64,000 bases of DNA, from positions 248,001-312,000 of the forward strand of contig JAHQIY010000039.1 of assembly GCA_019054805.1 (NCBI GenBank), written 5' to 3'. Position 1 is the first letter of the stretch. Every line of letters begins with the position of its first letter. A program made the translations under genes and the position numbers. Below the pieces are notes generated by a model that had not been told where the DNA came from, ran no database searches, and was given only the letters and a program-made list of their open reading frames with translations. Positions 11,862 through 24,100 of the stretch are shown piece by piece. This DNA comes from Brachionus manjavacas (Eukaryota; Rotifera; Eurotatoria; Ploima; Brachionidae).

Positions 11862-12098
11862 ACTTTGACATCGTTTTTTTTATTTGAACGGTACTCAGTA
11901 ATGTTATTCAGCTTAACAAGTTTACATTTGTCCTGTAGTGACATGTTTTCCTCTTCCAATTCACTGGTAATTTCCAGGATTTCGCTAATGAAGTCATTCG
12001 GAATCGGTTGTTTTGCTAGCTCAATATTCATCTTCTTAGTGAGTTCATTCTCAATTAATCGATTGAAAAAGTCAACCGTAATGTTTTTGATGATTTAA
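11862..12098 (-). pseudogene. Orphan coding-like fragment, unrecognised
   Basis: The minus strand has an open frame of about 78 codons without an ATG at its head. It encodes an amphipathic, acidic and probably coiled-coil segment (for example ELTKKMNIELAKQPIPNDF and EITSELEEENMSLQDK). Residue usage looks like real protein, unlike the surrounding A/T-biased frames. It sits between a LINE reverse-transcriptase fragment and a LINE-type tail, so a transposon origin is likely. An exon of an unrecognised gene cannot be excluded. Confidence 0.35.
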
Positions 12099-12118
12099 TT
12101 CGTAGGCATGATAATCAA

Positions 12119-12345
12119 TTACAAGAATAAGCTTGTTGTACGACACCTCCTTGGTATAGTTAGTAGTCCTTTGATTATGTTGCCCTCTGTTCTTTTTATG
12201 TCATTCAGTGTGCTCGCATTTATGTTCATATTCTCACACCCATAAGTTAAAGCTGGCCTCACATAGGTCTTGTAAAGATGGGCCTTCATATTTGGATGCA
12301 TTTGATTTGTTACTATACCCAGAGTCTTAAGTTTTGACACTGGCT
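12119..12345 (-). mobile_element. LINE reverse transcriptase C-terminal fragment (minus)
   Basis: The minus strand encodes KLKTLGIVTNQMHPNMKAH, then YKTYVRPALTYGCENM and a connection segment ending LLTIPRRCRTT. This is the typical thumb/post-RT region of LINE polymerases (the 'YVRPALTYG' block). It is 5'-truncated and abuts a related fragment in opposite orientation. Confidence 0.65.
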
Positions 12346-12437
12346 AGGCTCTTCCTCTTGTTCCAATGTTTAATATTATTGTTTAAATCGCAATTTATAA
12401 TATTTGGAAGTAAAAAAAAACAGGGTATGAGCCAAAA

Positions 12438-12600
12438 ATGTAGAATGAAGAGATAAAAATGGTTGAGAAAATAAAATACCTTGGAGTATACCTTAACAGG
12501 AAGAATAATAAAAAAGACCAAAATGAAACTCGAATAAAATCGGCTTTTAATTCTATAGCATCAATTAATTATCTTCAAACCGATAATCAATACTTTAATG
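12438..12600 (+). mobile_element. LINE reverse transcriptase fragment (plus), inverted relative to its neighbour
   Basis: The plus strand encodes EKIKYLGVYLNRKNNKKDQ, then NETRIKSAFNSIASINYL. This is the 'YLGVxLN' block that lies just before the YVRPALTYG block in a LINE, yet it points the opposite way. The pair therefore records an inversion or two head-to-head insertions. Confidence 0.55.
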
Positions 12601-13860
12601 TGATACTAGAACGCCCAGGGGTTTTTTGAACCCCTTTTTGATTTTTAAAGTCAATAAAAGTTTTAAAAAAATTTTTTTTAATTTTTCTTTTATCTTTTAA
12701 TTTAAAGTATATTTTAAAAAAATTAGAAATTATAAAATAATCTTAAAAAAACAAAAAATATACATAAACGCCTAGAGAGTTTTTTTTAAACCCTTTTAAG
12801 AGATCAAATGTAAAGTTTTTTTTTAATTGTATATAAACATATTTTTTAAATAAATAAACAAAAAAAGATGTCAAAACGAGTTTCAGCATTACTTTCCTTG
12901 GAACAGCTTACTAAAGCTAATGATGCTGATTCAGGTGCTTCCAGTGAGTCTGATTATGAAAAGACTTTGGATCTGGAATGGACTTAATTGCACTTTCAGA
13001 TTTAACAATTGATGTATTCGATGATGAAAGTGTTGCCTAAGCCTCTTCTGATTGTTCAAATGATGAGCCAAAAGCATCTTGACAATCTTTAGATGAAGAA
13101 AATACATCAAAATCGAGTTTTATTTGGAAAAAAATTAAATGAAAATGATACTAGAATGCACAAATGCATTTGCGCAGACCTTTGACTGTAGTCTTTCCCT
13201 TTCAAAGGAGCACATTCTTTGTTTTATTGGAGTTTCATAATCATAATCACAAAAAAAATTCGGTTAAAAATTTAACTTAATCTACTCCATCAAAAAATTA
13301 TGTTCTAATGAAGAAAAAAAATGGCAGATTAGGTTATGTAATCAATTAATCTAATATTACCTGTATTGGCTGTAAAAATTATTGCTGAGGTCCATGTAGC
13401 AATTAACAAAAGACAACAGCTCTTTGAAAAAGTGTATTGAAGAAGGAAAAAGATTTTGACTCAATTTTTTTAGGTTTATCAAAAGAATGATTTTTGCTCA
13501 ATAAAACCTTCTTATTTCTTGGTCTTGAGAAAATGGGACAGAAGCTGATGAAAAATTGAAAGAAAAACTAGGATTATCAAAGAGACTGGCAAATAATGAT
13601 CTAACAAAAATTTTTTTTGAAGTTTTAGGAAAATGCGATAGTAAGACAACAAATTTAAGCAACAAATCCCATCCTAAAGAAGATAGCTGAGCATATAGAG
13701 TGTAATTAACCTGATTTTTAAGAAATGTCGAAAAAAACTAACAGTGGTAATAGAGACTCAAGAACATGCCTAGAAAATATTCAAATTGAAACTAATAGAA
13801 AAATGCTAGTGAAATTAATGAAAACAAAAAAAATGAATTTTTGAACCTCGGGGATAAAAG
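12600..13860 (+). mobile_element. Decayed DNA transposon, possibly piggyBac-like
   Basis: Two imperfect direct copies of a terminal-like motif lie near 12611 (CGCCCAGGGGTTTTTTGAA) and 12771 (CGCCTAGAGAGTTTTTTTT). The first contains the palindrome GGGGTT/AACCCC. An ATG frame at 12868 begins MSKRVSALLSLEQLTKAND and continues to the acidic SGASSESDYEK, resembling the Ser/Asp-rich N-terminus of piggyBac-type transposases. The frame then breaks, and scattered protein-like pieces follow in other frames to about 13860. No transposase catalytic motif or matching 3' terminus was found. Confidence 0.3.
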
Positions 13861-13899
13861 TGTTTATCCATCTTTGACTGTTAATTGACTTGAATCTGC

Positions 13900-15143
13900 T
13901 ATCTAACTCGACTTGATTGCCTTCTATACCGACTAGATTACTCGATTGACGAAATCTTAATATCTAAAAAGTAATTTTTTGTCTTAAACTCTTATTTTTT
14001 TATTTATTTTATTTTAATTTTTATTTTTTGTCATTGCCTACAATGCGTTCATAGAATAAAAAAATAAAAATTCAATATTAGCTAAAAAATATTCTGTTAA
14101 AAATTTATTTTAAATCAAATAACTAACAATTTAATATATTTATAATAGGGAATTATGGGTGTCGTGAAATTTAGTAAAAATTAAACAAAAATGTTTCTTT
14201 CTTGAAAAAGTGAAAGATTTCCTAAAAAATTTTTTTTTAATATTTTACACTACAAAGCTTCAATTAATAGCGTTTTAATTTTCTAAGGCGTTCTTCAAAG
14301 CTCAATTTTTCTTAATTCTTTTATTAGTTTTATTGTGCATCTTCTTTTATTCTATGTCATTTTTCTACTTTGGGTTCGAATGTCCATTTGATAAACAAAT
14401 TCAAGGCAGAAATTTGGATAAAAAATTTCAGGGGAAGAAATATCTTTTTTGCTGCTATTTTATCTCAAATATTATCAATCAAATTGAAAAAAAATATTTT
14501 CATTTTTTAATTTTTTAATTGTGCATAATATAGAAACCAAGCTATCATTTTATATCAATAATCATTTTAAAATTTCAGATTGTATTAATTTTCTACATGT
14601 TCTAATCAATTTTAAAAAATTAGAATAATCCGACCTGAAATTTTATTAACCTGAAAAAAATTTATCATCGGATGTAAAAACATTTTTGCACATAATGATA
14701 ATTAGATCGAGAATATTCAAAAAAATAATTATAATTTTTCAAAATAATTACGAATTTTAAATTTTGTGAAGCCTTCAAAAACATCCTACTCATTTGAACA
14801 AAATGAACAATTTCAACAATATTAAAATGGCCTAATTAGAACTTTTTATGAAAATGTGAAAGACAAGGTTACATGGTATAATCTTCAGAAGACAAAATAT
14901 TTGAAGCTTTCTTAACATTTCTAGGATTCTTCATATAGCTAGCTTTTACTTGCAAAAAAGCAAAGAACAAAAACTAAAAATTCAAATTATAATAACAAAA
15001 ATTCTCGATAATATTTCAATTTTTTTATTTAGCTTCTTTATGAGCTAAGATACTCTTAAATTTTTTTTATTTCTTTTCTGAATTTTCTTATCATCTTAAA
15101 TACTAGAACTTAATTTCAAATAAATGAGAACAAAATTTGAAAC
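13900..15143. other. AT-rich intergenic sequence upstream of TRPC4AP
   Basis: No gene or recognisable repeat is seen. It should contain the TRPC4AP promoter, but no motif stands out among A/T tracts. Confidence 0.3.
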
Positions 15144-18100
15144 ATGAGCTTTTTTGGTCAATCGCAGAACAATGGCGTATCCAGACAAACATCTGGTGGG
15201 TCATCATCAAGACGCCCAAGCATCGAAGACGCTCAGCCGTCTTCGTCCGGCACAGCGACAACCCCTAGCCGTCCAATAACCAGAAGTTTCCTCAAAAGTC
15301 AGCAAATGCAGCCTTCTACAAGCTCGCAGCCACCAGTAAACTCTTCCTTGACTTCACTGTCATCGCTGTCCTCCTCTACTTCTTCACTCAACTCAATGGA
15401 TACCACCCAATTTGAAAATAAACTGAACTCTTTTCAATCTGGTGAAACAGACAGTTTCTTGAACACACTGAATCAAGAGTCTTCTTTTGCCGATAAGTTC
15501 AAACCGATTGATTTATCCATAAAAAATAATGATAGCACCCATCAGAAGATTCTGATCGATGAGACACCAATGAACATCGTGAGTCTGATCGAAAGGACTC
15601 GGATGAACGGAAGAAACCACCGCAGCCTAATAAATGCAAGTTTTATTTTATTTCCAAAAAATTAATTAATTTTATTATCAGGAATTAATAATTTATTTTT
15701 CAGCTTCCAAATTCGACGCTGAGTTTTGTGACACAGCGCTTCAAAATGCATGACTATCCACTTTTGATAAAAAGACTGGATCAATCGAGCATCATTCAAA
15801 ATTTGCGCTATGGGTCGCCAGAGCTTGATGATTTAATTCTCATTCTTAGAGTTGGTTTTGAAAAAAAAAATTTTTTTTGGTCTTTTATTAAAAATTTTAT
15901 TAAGGACACTGAGTACAGATTGATAAATTACAATGCCAATGCGAATGATCCTGAAAATATGGGAGATGACGATAATCAGTCCAGGGAAGAGTTCGAAATT
16001 GAAACAATAAATATTGAGAGTGCCAGTGTGTTTAGGCAATTAGGAGGAATTGAAGTAAAATGAGTTTTTCTCACTTTTTTCTAAATTTTATTTTTTTTTT
16101 TTTGTTCAGATTTTGAAGAGAATTTTACTAATGGGTATTTTGACTTGTGAACAGCCGAGTGAAAAACAGAAATTCGGAAAATATGCCGCTAATAAAGAAT
16201 CGAATAAAATTGGATTTGAAAAGTGCTTTATTTTAAAGATCAAGTGCAAAGTTATTCACATTTTAAATCGCCTCATTTGCTTGGTATGTAAAGTTAACTA
16301 TTTAATTATTTATAGCGTATACCCTTGTAAATAAGCGCCCCCAAAATCGTGTCTGTACAGAAGAATTTAGGCCCTTAGATGATATAAAATTTTCTTCGGG
16401 GGACTTTTATTTGCAAGGGTATACGGTACTTGTACTTTTAGAGTAGAAAAATGCATTTTTATTTAAAGAATTTTTGATTTTAAATAGTAGATAATCTAAC
16501 TGCGACCCGAACAAGTCGAGATGAGCAGTTCTTTGCAATCACACCAGTTTCTGTACCATAAACCATTAATCAAGGCTTTTTCGCATGGCCTCTTCAATTA
16601 TAATTGTTTCCTTGAACATATCTGATTCCATTTACCAATTTAACAGTTTCGAGACCATTTATAATCTTAAAGAATTCAATAAAACCACTTCTTTTTCTGC
16701 TCGTATCTTGAGACATAATTTGCTCAATCTTTCTTCATATTCATGATTCTTCGAAGCTGAAATCAACGCTGTTCGTAGCTCTACGCTGTACTTTTTCTAA
16801 TTTCTTCTTATCTTCATTCAAATACAGATTCCAAACACAGACCACATATTCAATAAGAGGTCTAATCAATGAGGTATACTTTAGCTTAACTACATTAACG
16901 TCTAAAAATATTTGACTTTGCTCCATGATTATTAAAAATTTTGTAGTTAAACTGAGGATTTTTATTTCCAATATGCATAACTTTACATCTCTCTATGTTA
17001 AAATCAGTCAGAAAATAAAAAATTTATTCTTATTTTGAGAATTTTAATTTTAAATACTAGAAAATATACTTTATAAATTCTAGTTTTACCCAATTTTACG
17101 TAAATTCGTAAAATAACTTGAGTTGAAAAATGGTGCATCTACCGAATATTACAAATAAAGCGGTAATAGAAAAGACGGCCAAAGATATTTTTATCTTGGA
17201 AAATAATAATAATAATAATAATAATAAATAAGCTACGGCAAGCATGCTTGCGAAGACGTCTTACTAGGAAGACATCTATGGTAGCTAGATGCATTGAAAT
17301 TGTTATTAATAGTTTTCTATTTAAATATAGACAGATCTAAAAAAAAAACATAACACAATACAAAAAGTTGAATTTAACTAAGTTGGGAAACCGGTTATTA
17401 CAGAATTAATTTTGAATTTTTTCAATAAACGATTATGAAAAATTAAATTCTGATGTGAAAAATTTAAAAAATTTTTAGTACTCTTTTATTTAATTTTGTA
17501 CCAGTTTCGGGTCGGTTTTTATAATTTCTTTATTTTTTTTAATCTCTACTTGATTGATTCCAATGAAATTTGAGTTTTCCTTCATTCTTCCTTTTTTTTC
17601 AAGCTTACCAGGATAAAAAATAACGCATAAAAAGCTATGCTAAATTAAATTGATATTTTCAAACGAAAATTTAACTAAATTAAAATTTTAGTAATAATTG
17701 TATTCTAAATTATTCTTTCCCTTGTTTAAATTCATTCTCAGAAACTATTATCAAAATAAAATTAGTAATCTATAATTTAACAGTTCACTCTTTTCTAAAA
17801 TCAAAATTAAAAAACTTAAACTGGGAACACTCTCGAATCAACTTTTTGTGTTGACTGAGAGAGACGATAAAGCAGTACTTAGTCGTTTTGTCTCATTGGT
17901 TCCAGATTGGTAGAAGATTACATCAATTTAAAATTTTTTATCTATATAATTTTAAATCAAAATATAATTAATTAATTAATAAAGTTTCTTGTAACTTCTA
18001 AACTTCTTTTTCTGATAAAATAAATAATTAGCCCATAAGTAGAATATTGTGTTGCCCCCTTAGTTTTTTGCTAAAGGAAAGGTGAAAGTTTATGTCCATA

Positions 18101-21100
18101 TCTTTCAAGATGTGTCTGCAAGTTGTGTTTATTTTGTCTGCAAGTTTATTATGTTTATTAGTTTTGCCTTTCGAAATCTTTCTTGCAAGTCTTTTCAATT
18201 TAAGATGATCCTGTGACAAGATCTCACAAAAAAAATTATTTCATGTTTACTTTTTACCTAAACCATTCCATTAACTTTTTTTTTGGTCAAAAAAGGCAAA
18301 AATAGTAAAAAAATGACATTTTAAAAAAACTTTTTTAATCTTTCAAAAAAGATAAAAATTTACTCTGATTTAGCTTTGATCTATCTATTGATAGTGTTCA
18401 ACACTACTTTATTGTCTTTTTGTGGAATATAGTTAACTTTTTGCACTTGTTACTTTTCGTCAGAGAAATTCATCGATTTCTCTCAGCTCACCTTAAGTAT
18501 TGCATAAAAAAGAGATGAATTTTTTTTTTGACAATAATATCAGTTACATAAAAACCTTTAAAATTGATTAGAGTATTTAATCAGAATTCATTTATTTTTT
18601 GTAAATAAAATTCGTAACGTTTCTTTAATATTTTTTTTCCTTTTTTGACCAAAAGTAAAATAAATTAAATTTCAGATTTTTATTTTTCTCTCAATAAATT
18701 AAAGAAAAAAATTCCCAAAAATTGAAAAATTAAATTGTCACCATATTTGTCAAAAAATATCTCGAATTCGCCAAAAAAATTTCGATATCTTACCTCAAAT
18801 TATAACCATATTTTAGGTAAAAAAAGGTAAATTCATTGTATATAAAAGCAGTATTGTAAATGTTCTTAACATACTTTTGTCTAAGTTTTTCTAATAAGAT
18901 AAACCAAAGCTTTGATCGTCCCAGAAAATTTTAGAAATTTAAGAATTCCAATGATAATTTTTGAAGTTCCCTAAAGATTAGGGGAAGTGTTGCATTCTAC
19001 CCAGATTCTTAGCATTCAATTTTTCAACTAAACGAATGGTAAGATTTTTATTTCATGAATACATTTTTTATCCTAAATTTACATGGTATTTTTTAAGTAT
19101 AAATTGTATTTCTTTTAAGTTTTTTAATTATTATTCAGTTATTAATAATCTATTAATAATCTTCAAATTAGAAACGATTTTGCAGCTGTAGTAAGCGCCA
19201 GACATGTTTTTTTCTCAAACAGAGTAGTTCCGCATTGGAATAAGTTGCCAGAAAATGTGGTGAAATCTAAGTCAACCGCTAATTTTAAAATGGCTTTAGA
19301 TAAGTTCAATGGAATCGGCTGCTACAGCTCTACACGGCCATTTGGCGGTGATGGGCTTAGACAATCTACATGTTAGGTGTCGCAGCAAGAACTACTACTA
19401 CTACTTATTAATAATCTTTTAATTATTGAAAACAAATTTTGAGATCAATATTTAGATTTATTTTTTCCATGAAAAATTGATTTTGAAAATTATACTCACT
19501 TTTGATTATTGAAAGATTATTGATAAATGAATAAAAGTTAAGAAATTCAAAAAAAATTTAAGTGAATGAAAAGATTAAAAGTATTGCTGATATGTCATAA
19601 AAAATATTATTTTTACTTAAAAAAATACCATATAAAATTAAAGTAAAACATGTATTCGTGAAATAAAAATCTTTCCGAATATTAAATTTGAAAATTAATT
19701 AAAAATAGAAAATAAAAGGAAATTAATTTAACAGCAAACAAAATTCGGAATTTTTTTAGTAATATTGTCGCAATTATTGTGGAAAAAACAATTACATTTT
19801 ACACATTTAAAAAGCTTATTTTTAGTATTTTCCTCAAAGCCTAAATTTCATTTTTACAAAAAAATATTTTGGTGTAGTTTTCGATTAAACTTTTAAATTG
19901 TACTAAGCCATCTTCATCAAAATAACCACCCAAACTATATAATCCATAGTTGTTGATTTTAGCTAAAACTAGGAAATGAATTTACTAGAATGAACCATCA
20001 AGTCTTATTCTTTAATAAAAAAGTCTTATTCTTTAGTCAAACAAACTTTATTAAACATCCAAAAATTAAGAAAAAAAATTTGGATAGTTCCATTCAAAAA
20101 TTGCATTTTTCTAAATCTTTTCAAGATTCCCGAATTGGCTTTTTTTTTAGTGGTAAAATTTTAGTTTTATTTTTGTTTAAAATTAATTTTGTCTGTTTGT
20201 GGGTTATTTAGCCAAAAAAGTTTGAAAAACTTTTCGCCTCTTTTTCTTTTCATAAAATGTATTTTAATCTTATTTAAAAAAATTGATTAAAAAAAAAATA
20301 CTGATAGAAAAAAAAAATTTTTTTTCAAGCCTCATTTTGGTAAACAAACAGTCTACGATTTACTAATGTATGAGCCATCGCTGAAAAAAAATCACCCATT
20401 CGATGCCGATTACGACACCACTTTACTTCAATATCTATTTTCACTAGTAATGTTCAAAGAACCACGTCTGCAAGCGTGCCAGCTGATAGAGTCAATTTTA
20501 TTGCATATCCCAATGCTAAATTTGAATTCAATTCAAAATTTGAAGCTGATCCTAGAGTGTATAGATGACGAAGGCCTCTCCTGTATATGCAAAATATTTG
20601 CTGTCACTTTATCCAATTTGGACACAGCTGATAAGAAATACCTTGCCTCTGGACGGCGCTTGATTCAGCAAAGCACACAGCCGAATCCAAGCCAACTTTT
20701 TCAAATTGTTCAAAGTCCACAAAAACTAGACCCTTCGTCCAACTCGTCAATTCGCGATCAAAACCTCGAATTTCTGCTCAATGTTCCGACTCTTCTTCTT
20801 CGCCTAGTTAATTTAGTTCGCCGAAAGGACTACACGGTCCGGTTTCCTGGTGCCAATAACGAAATAGAACACTGGATTCGCTACATAGACGAAACGTTGT
20901 CTGACAGTGACGACAATGACTCTATGGACACAAGTCTATCCCACTTGGATAACCAGTTAAACCAGCCAGCTTTGCTTGCCACTGCAAAATTGAACAATTT
21001 TGTTTATGTCCTGTACACACTTAGTCTTCTGTTAATAGGCAAAGAAAAAAAAAGGGTCCAAAAGTCGCTGACCAAACTGCGCTTGGCTAGTGCTCTAAAC

Positions 21101-24100
21101 TCTCTGTTCGACCATTTGATTTGGAATTGTAGATGCGAGTACCCGAATGGCGGAAATGGTCAAGATGCGCCACTAAGGTCCCATATATGCCCTGAAGTGG
21201 CTGTTAAAATTCAATTTCTTAGACTAATTCACAGTTTTTGCGATCACTCCGAGTAAGCATTGTTTATTTTTTGAATAAAACTAGGTGATTTTTTAATTTT
21301 TATTTAGGTTCAAAAGGGTCGTATTGACCAAAGATGAAAGCGATGAAATTTTACATTACAACAGTAATCATATTTTAGTTCTTTTTTTTTTAATGATTTC
21401 TTAAAACTTAAAAATTACAGTTTTTATTCATACTAGGAAATCGAATTTCTGAGGCAAATTTAGAATATTTTTGGTAAATTTGATGAAAAAATCCTTTTTA
21501 CTTTTTTCGAAAAAATTTGGTTTAATTTAAAAGAAAATTTTAAAAAATATGAATCAGATTTTATCTGTTTTTTTGATAATTTATATTCCTATTTTTTATC
21601 AAAAAATGTTAAAAAACATTAAAATCTATTTTTTTTAGTTTTTTTTCTGAAATTAAAAAAAAAATTTCCAAATACAATAATTTTTTGGAGAATAAGTTTA
21701 GAATAAAATTTCACCAAATTTATTAAAAATATTTACAATTTACCATATAAATATATTAATCATAGAGTTTTGGGTTAAAATTTGGTGGATTTATCATACC
21801 TGACCATAAAAATAAAATATAAAATAATTTCTCTCAGGTTTAAAAAAAGGACCATAGTAAACTGTAACCACATAAATAGTAAATTATACCACTAATTTTT
21901 TTAAACAAGCACAAATTTAAATTTTCAATCACAGATTCAGTTATTTTCCACTAATCTAGCTTTTTCAAATAAAAAAATATATTTTTTTTTAAACTGCGTG
22001 TCACAAATTTTACATTTCTTGAGATTTTCGAATCTTTTATCATTATAATAGATAACAGCTGAACTGGTAGTTAGAATATCTAGATTTCATTACATTTCTT
22101 TAATTCTTCCTTTCTATATTTCTTTGACCATTTCATTTAAGTCTTCAAATTACTAGTGTAGATCGTAAGTGATCGCTTTACCTCGCATTCTAATTTTATC
22201 CAGGGATTTTAGTTCATCGGACAAAGCTTGATCAATATCGTCTAATGCTTGGTCAGTTGGACCCTCTAAAATTCTTTCTTTTGATAAGGTTTGGATCATT
22301 TAATTAAAAAAATATATATTTAAATATATATATATATATATATAAAATATTAATAAAAAATATATTATTTTTTATTTGAATAAATTTAGCAATATTTTTT
22401 TTATTTTTCTATTTTTTATTCTTCTTTTGATATTTTTTTATTAAGTTTATGATTATTGTAACAAAATATGGTTTAAAATAAAAATTATTGGTAAAATAAC
22501 TAGATTAGTGGAAAAAAACTGAATCGGTGATTGAAAATTTAGTTTGTGGTTGTTTAATTAAATTAGTGGTATAATTTGCTTTTTTTATGGTATTTATCAC
22601 TCTTTTTGTGGTTTGGTAATATTATCGCTCTAAAAAAAATTTCAAAGAATCTATTTAAATAATTTTTTTAAAATACTTAGCAGTAGAATAGCGTTTAAGC
22701 CAAATACTAAAAAATTTTCGAAAAATTAAATTAAAAATGAACATATTAAGATGAGAATAACAGTAAAAATTTATTTTTTTTTTGGCGGGAATGAATCAAA
22801 CAGAAAAACTTAGAAAATTAAAAAAACGAAGAATTTAATAACGTAGAAGCGTAGAAATTTTGCAATTATTTGAATTAAAATAAGTAAATTTTTCTTACAA
22901 AAATACAAAAATAGAATAAAGAGGAATTAATCAAAAAAAAATTGGCTTTTCAATTAAAATCCGTCATTTTTCTATATTTTTGATTTTTTACATTTAATAG
23001 ACGCCCTTTTTGGCATATAATCCATGATAAAAAATCTCTTTAAAATTACAGACCAGACAAAATATTATATGTACAATTTTGCCATTTTTACAGCATTTAA
23101 ACTTATTTACTTAATTATTTTTTACGGTAAATTATAAAATTTAACAAAATATGATTAAATGTTTATGGCATTTTTTATTATTTTTTCGCAAAAAAGTAAC
23201 GTAAAATTTAGCACTTATAAATAAGTTTCATTTAAATTTTTCAAAGAATTCAAGCAATTAAATTTTTCAAAATAAGGTACTCCTGAAATTTTCCACCAAA
23301 AAATTTATGAATACTTTAATTGAAAGTTTATTGAATTAAAAAAGATTATAAATTTTTCTTTACAGAGTTGAACCTCCTTCAGATAATAAAAAAATTAAAG
23401 TTTCTTACAAAGGAAATCAAGTGCGTGACAAAATTCTTAAAAAAATATTTAAAATATTTAAACTTATTAGGCCGTCAATTATTAAATTAATTCTTTTTTT
23501 AGGAGAAGCTCCATCATGTCTTCAAGTAAACGAATCATTGCTTAAAATAGATAATCGAGTTAGATGCTCAAAATTGAATGAAGGACTTTTGAGCAAAATT
23601 GTGAACGTGATTAAGAAGGAACCATTTTCAGCATCGTTCAGATTTTGGCTTATTCGAGCCATAGAGAGCTTTCTTCGCGGAGGAACCTCGTTTGCTGAGC
23701 AAATATTCTTGATCAATCGCGGTGTAGTTGAGGACACTATTCAAAATATTCTTGCCGTAAATTTCACTCGACCAAAAGAAGTCATCCAGAGCTGTTTTGA
23801 CATGCTTGGTGAATTGGTGAAATTCAATGTAAAAGCATTTGAAATTATCAATAGTCAACTAGTTGAAAATGAAAATGTAAAAATTTAAATCAAAAAATCA
23901 ATTTTTTTATTTTTTATTTCTTTAGTTTAATCTATTAATCACTATGATAAACCAAAACCTAATTGATTCAAACATGTTTTTGAGATCAATATTTTTGAGC
24001 ATTGATTTTATTGAGCAGAATGCTGATGTTCTAAAATTTAAAATATCGTCAAACAAAGTGCTGAATTATTTTGATCTGTTTGAGCGACGAATTTTGTTTC

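Noticed and set aside
17202-17286. Hammerhead ribozyme interpretation of the three-way-junction tails
   Set aside because: The fold is three-way but the obligatory CUGAUGA and GAAA core segments are absent.
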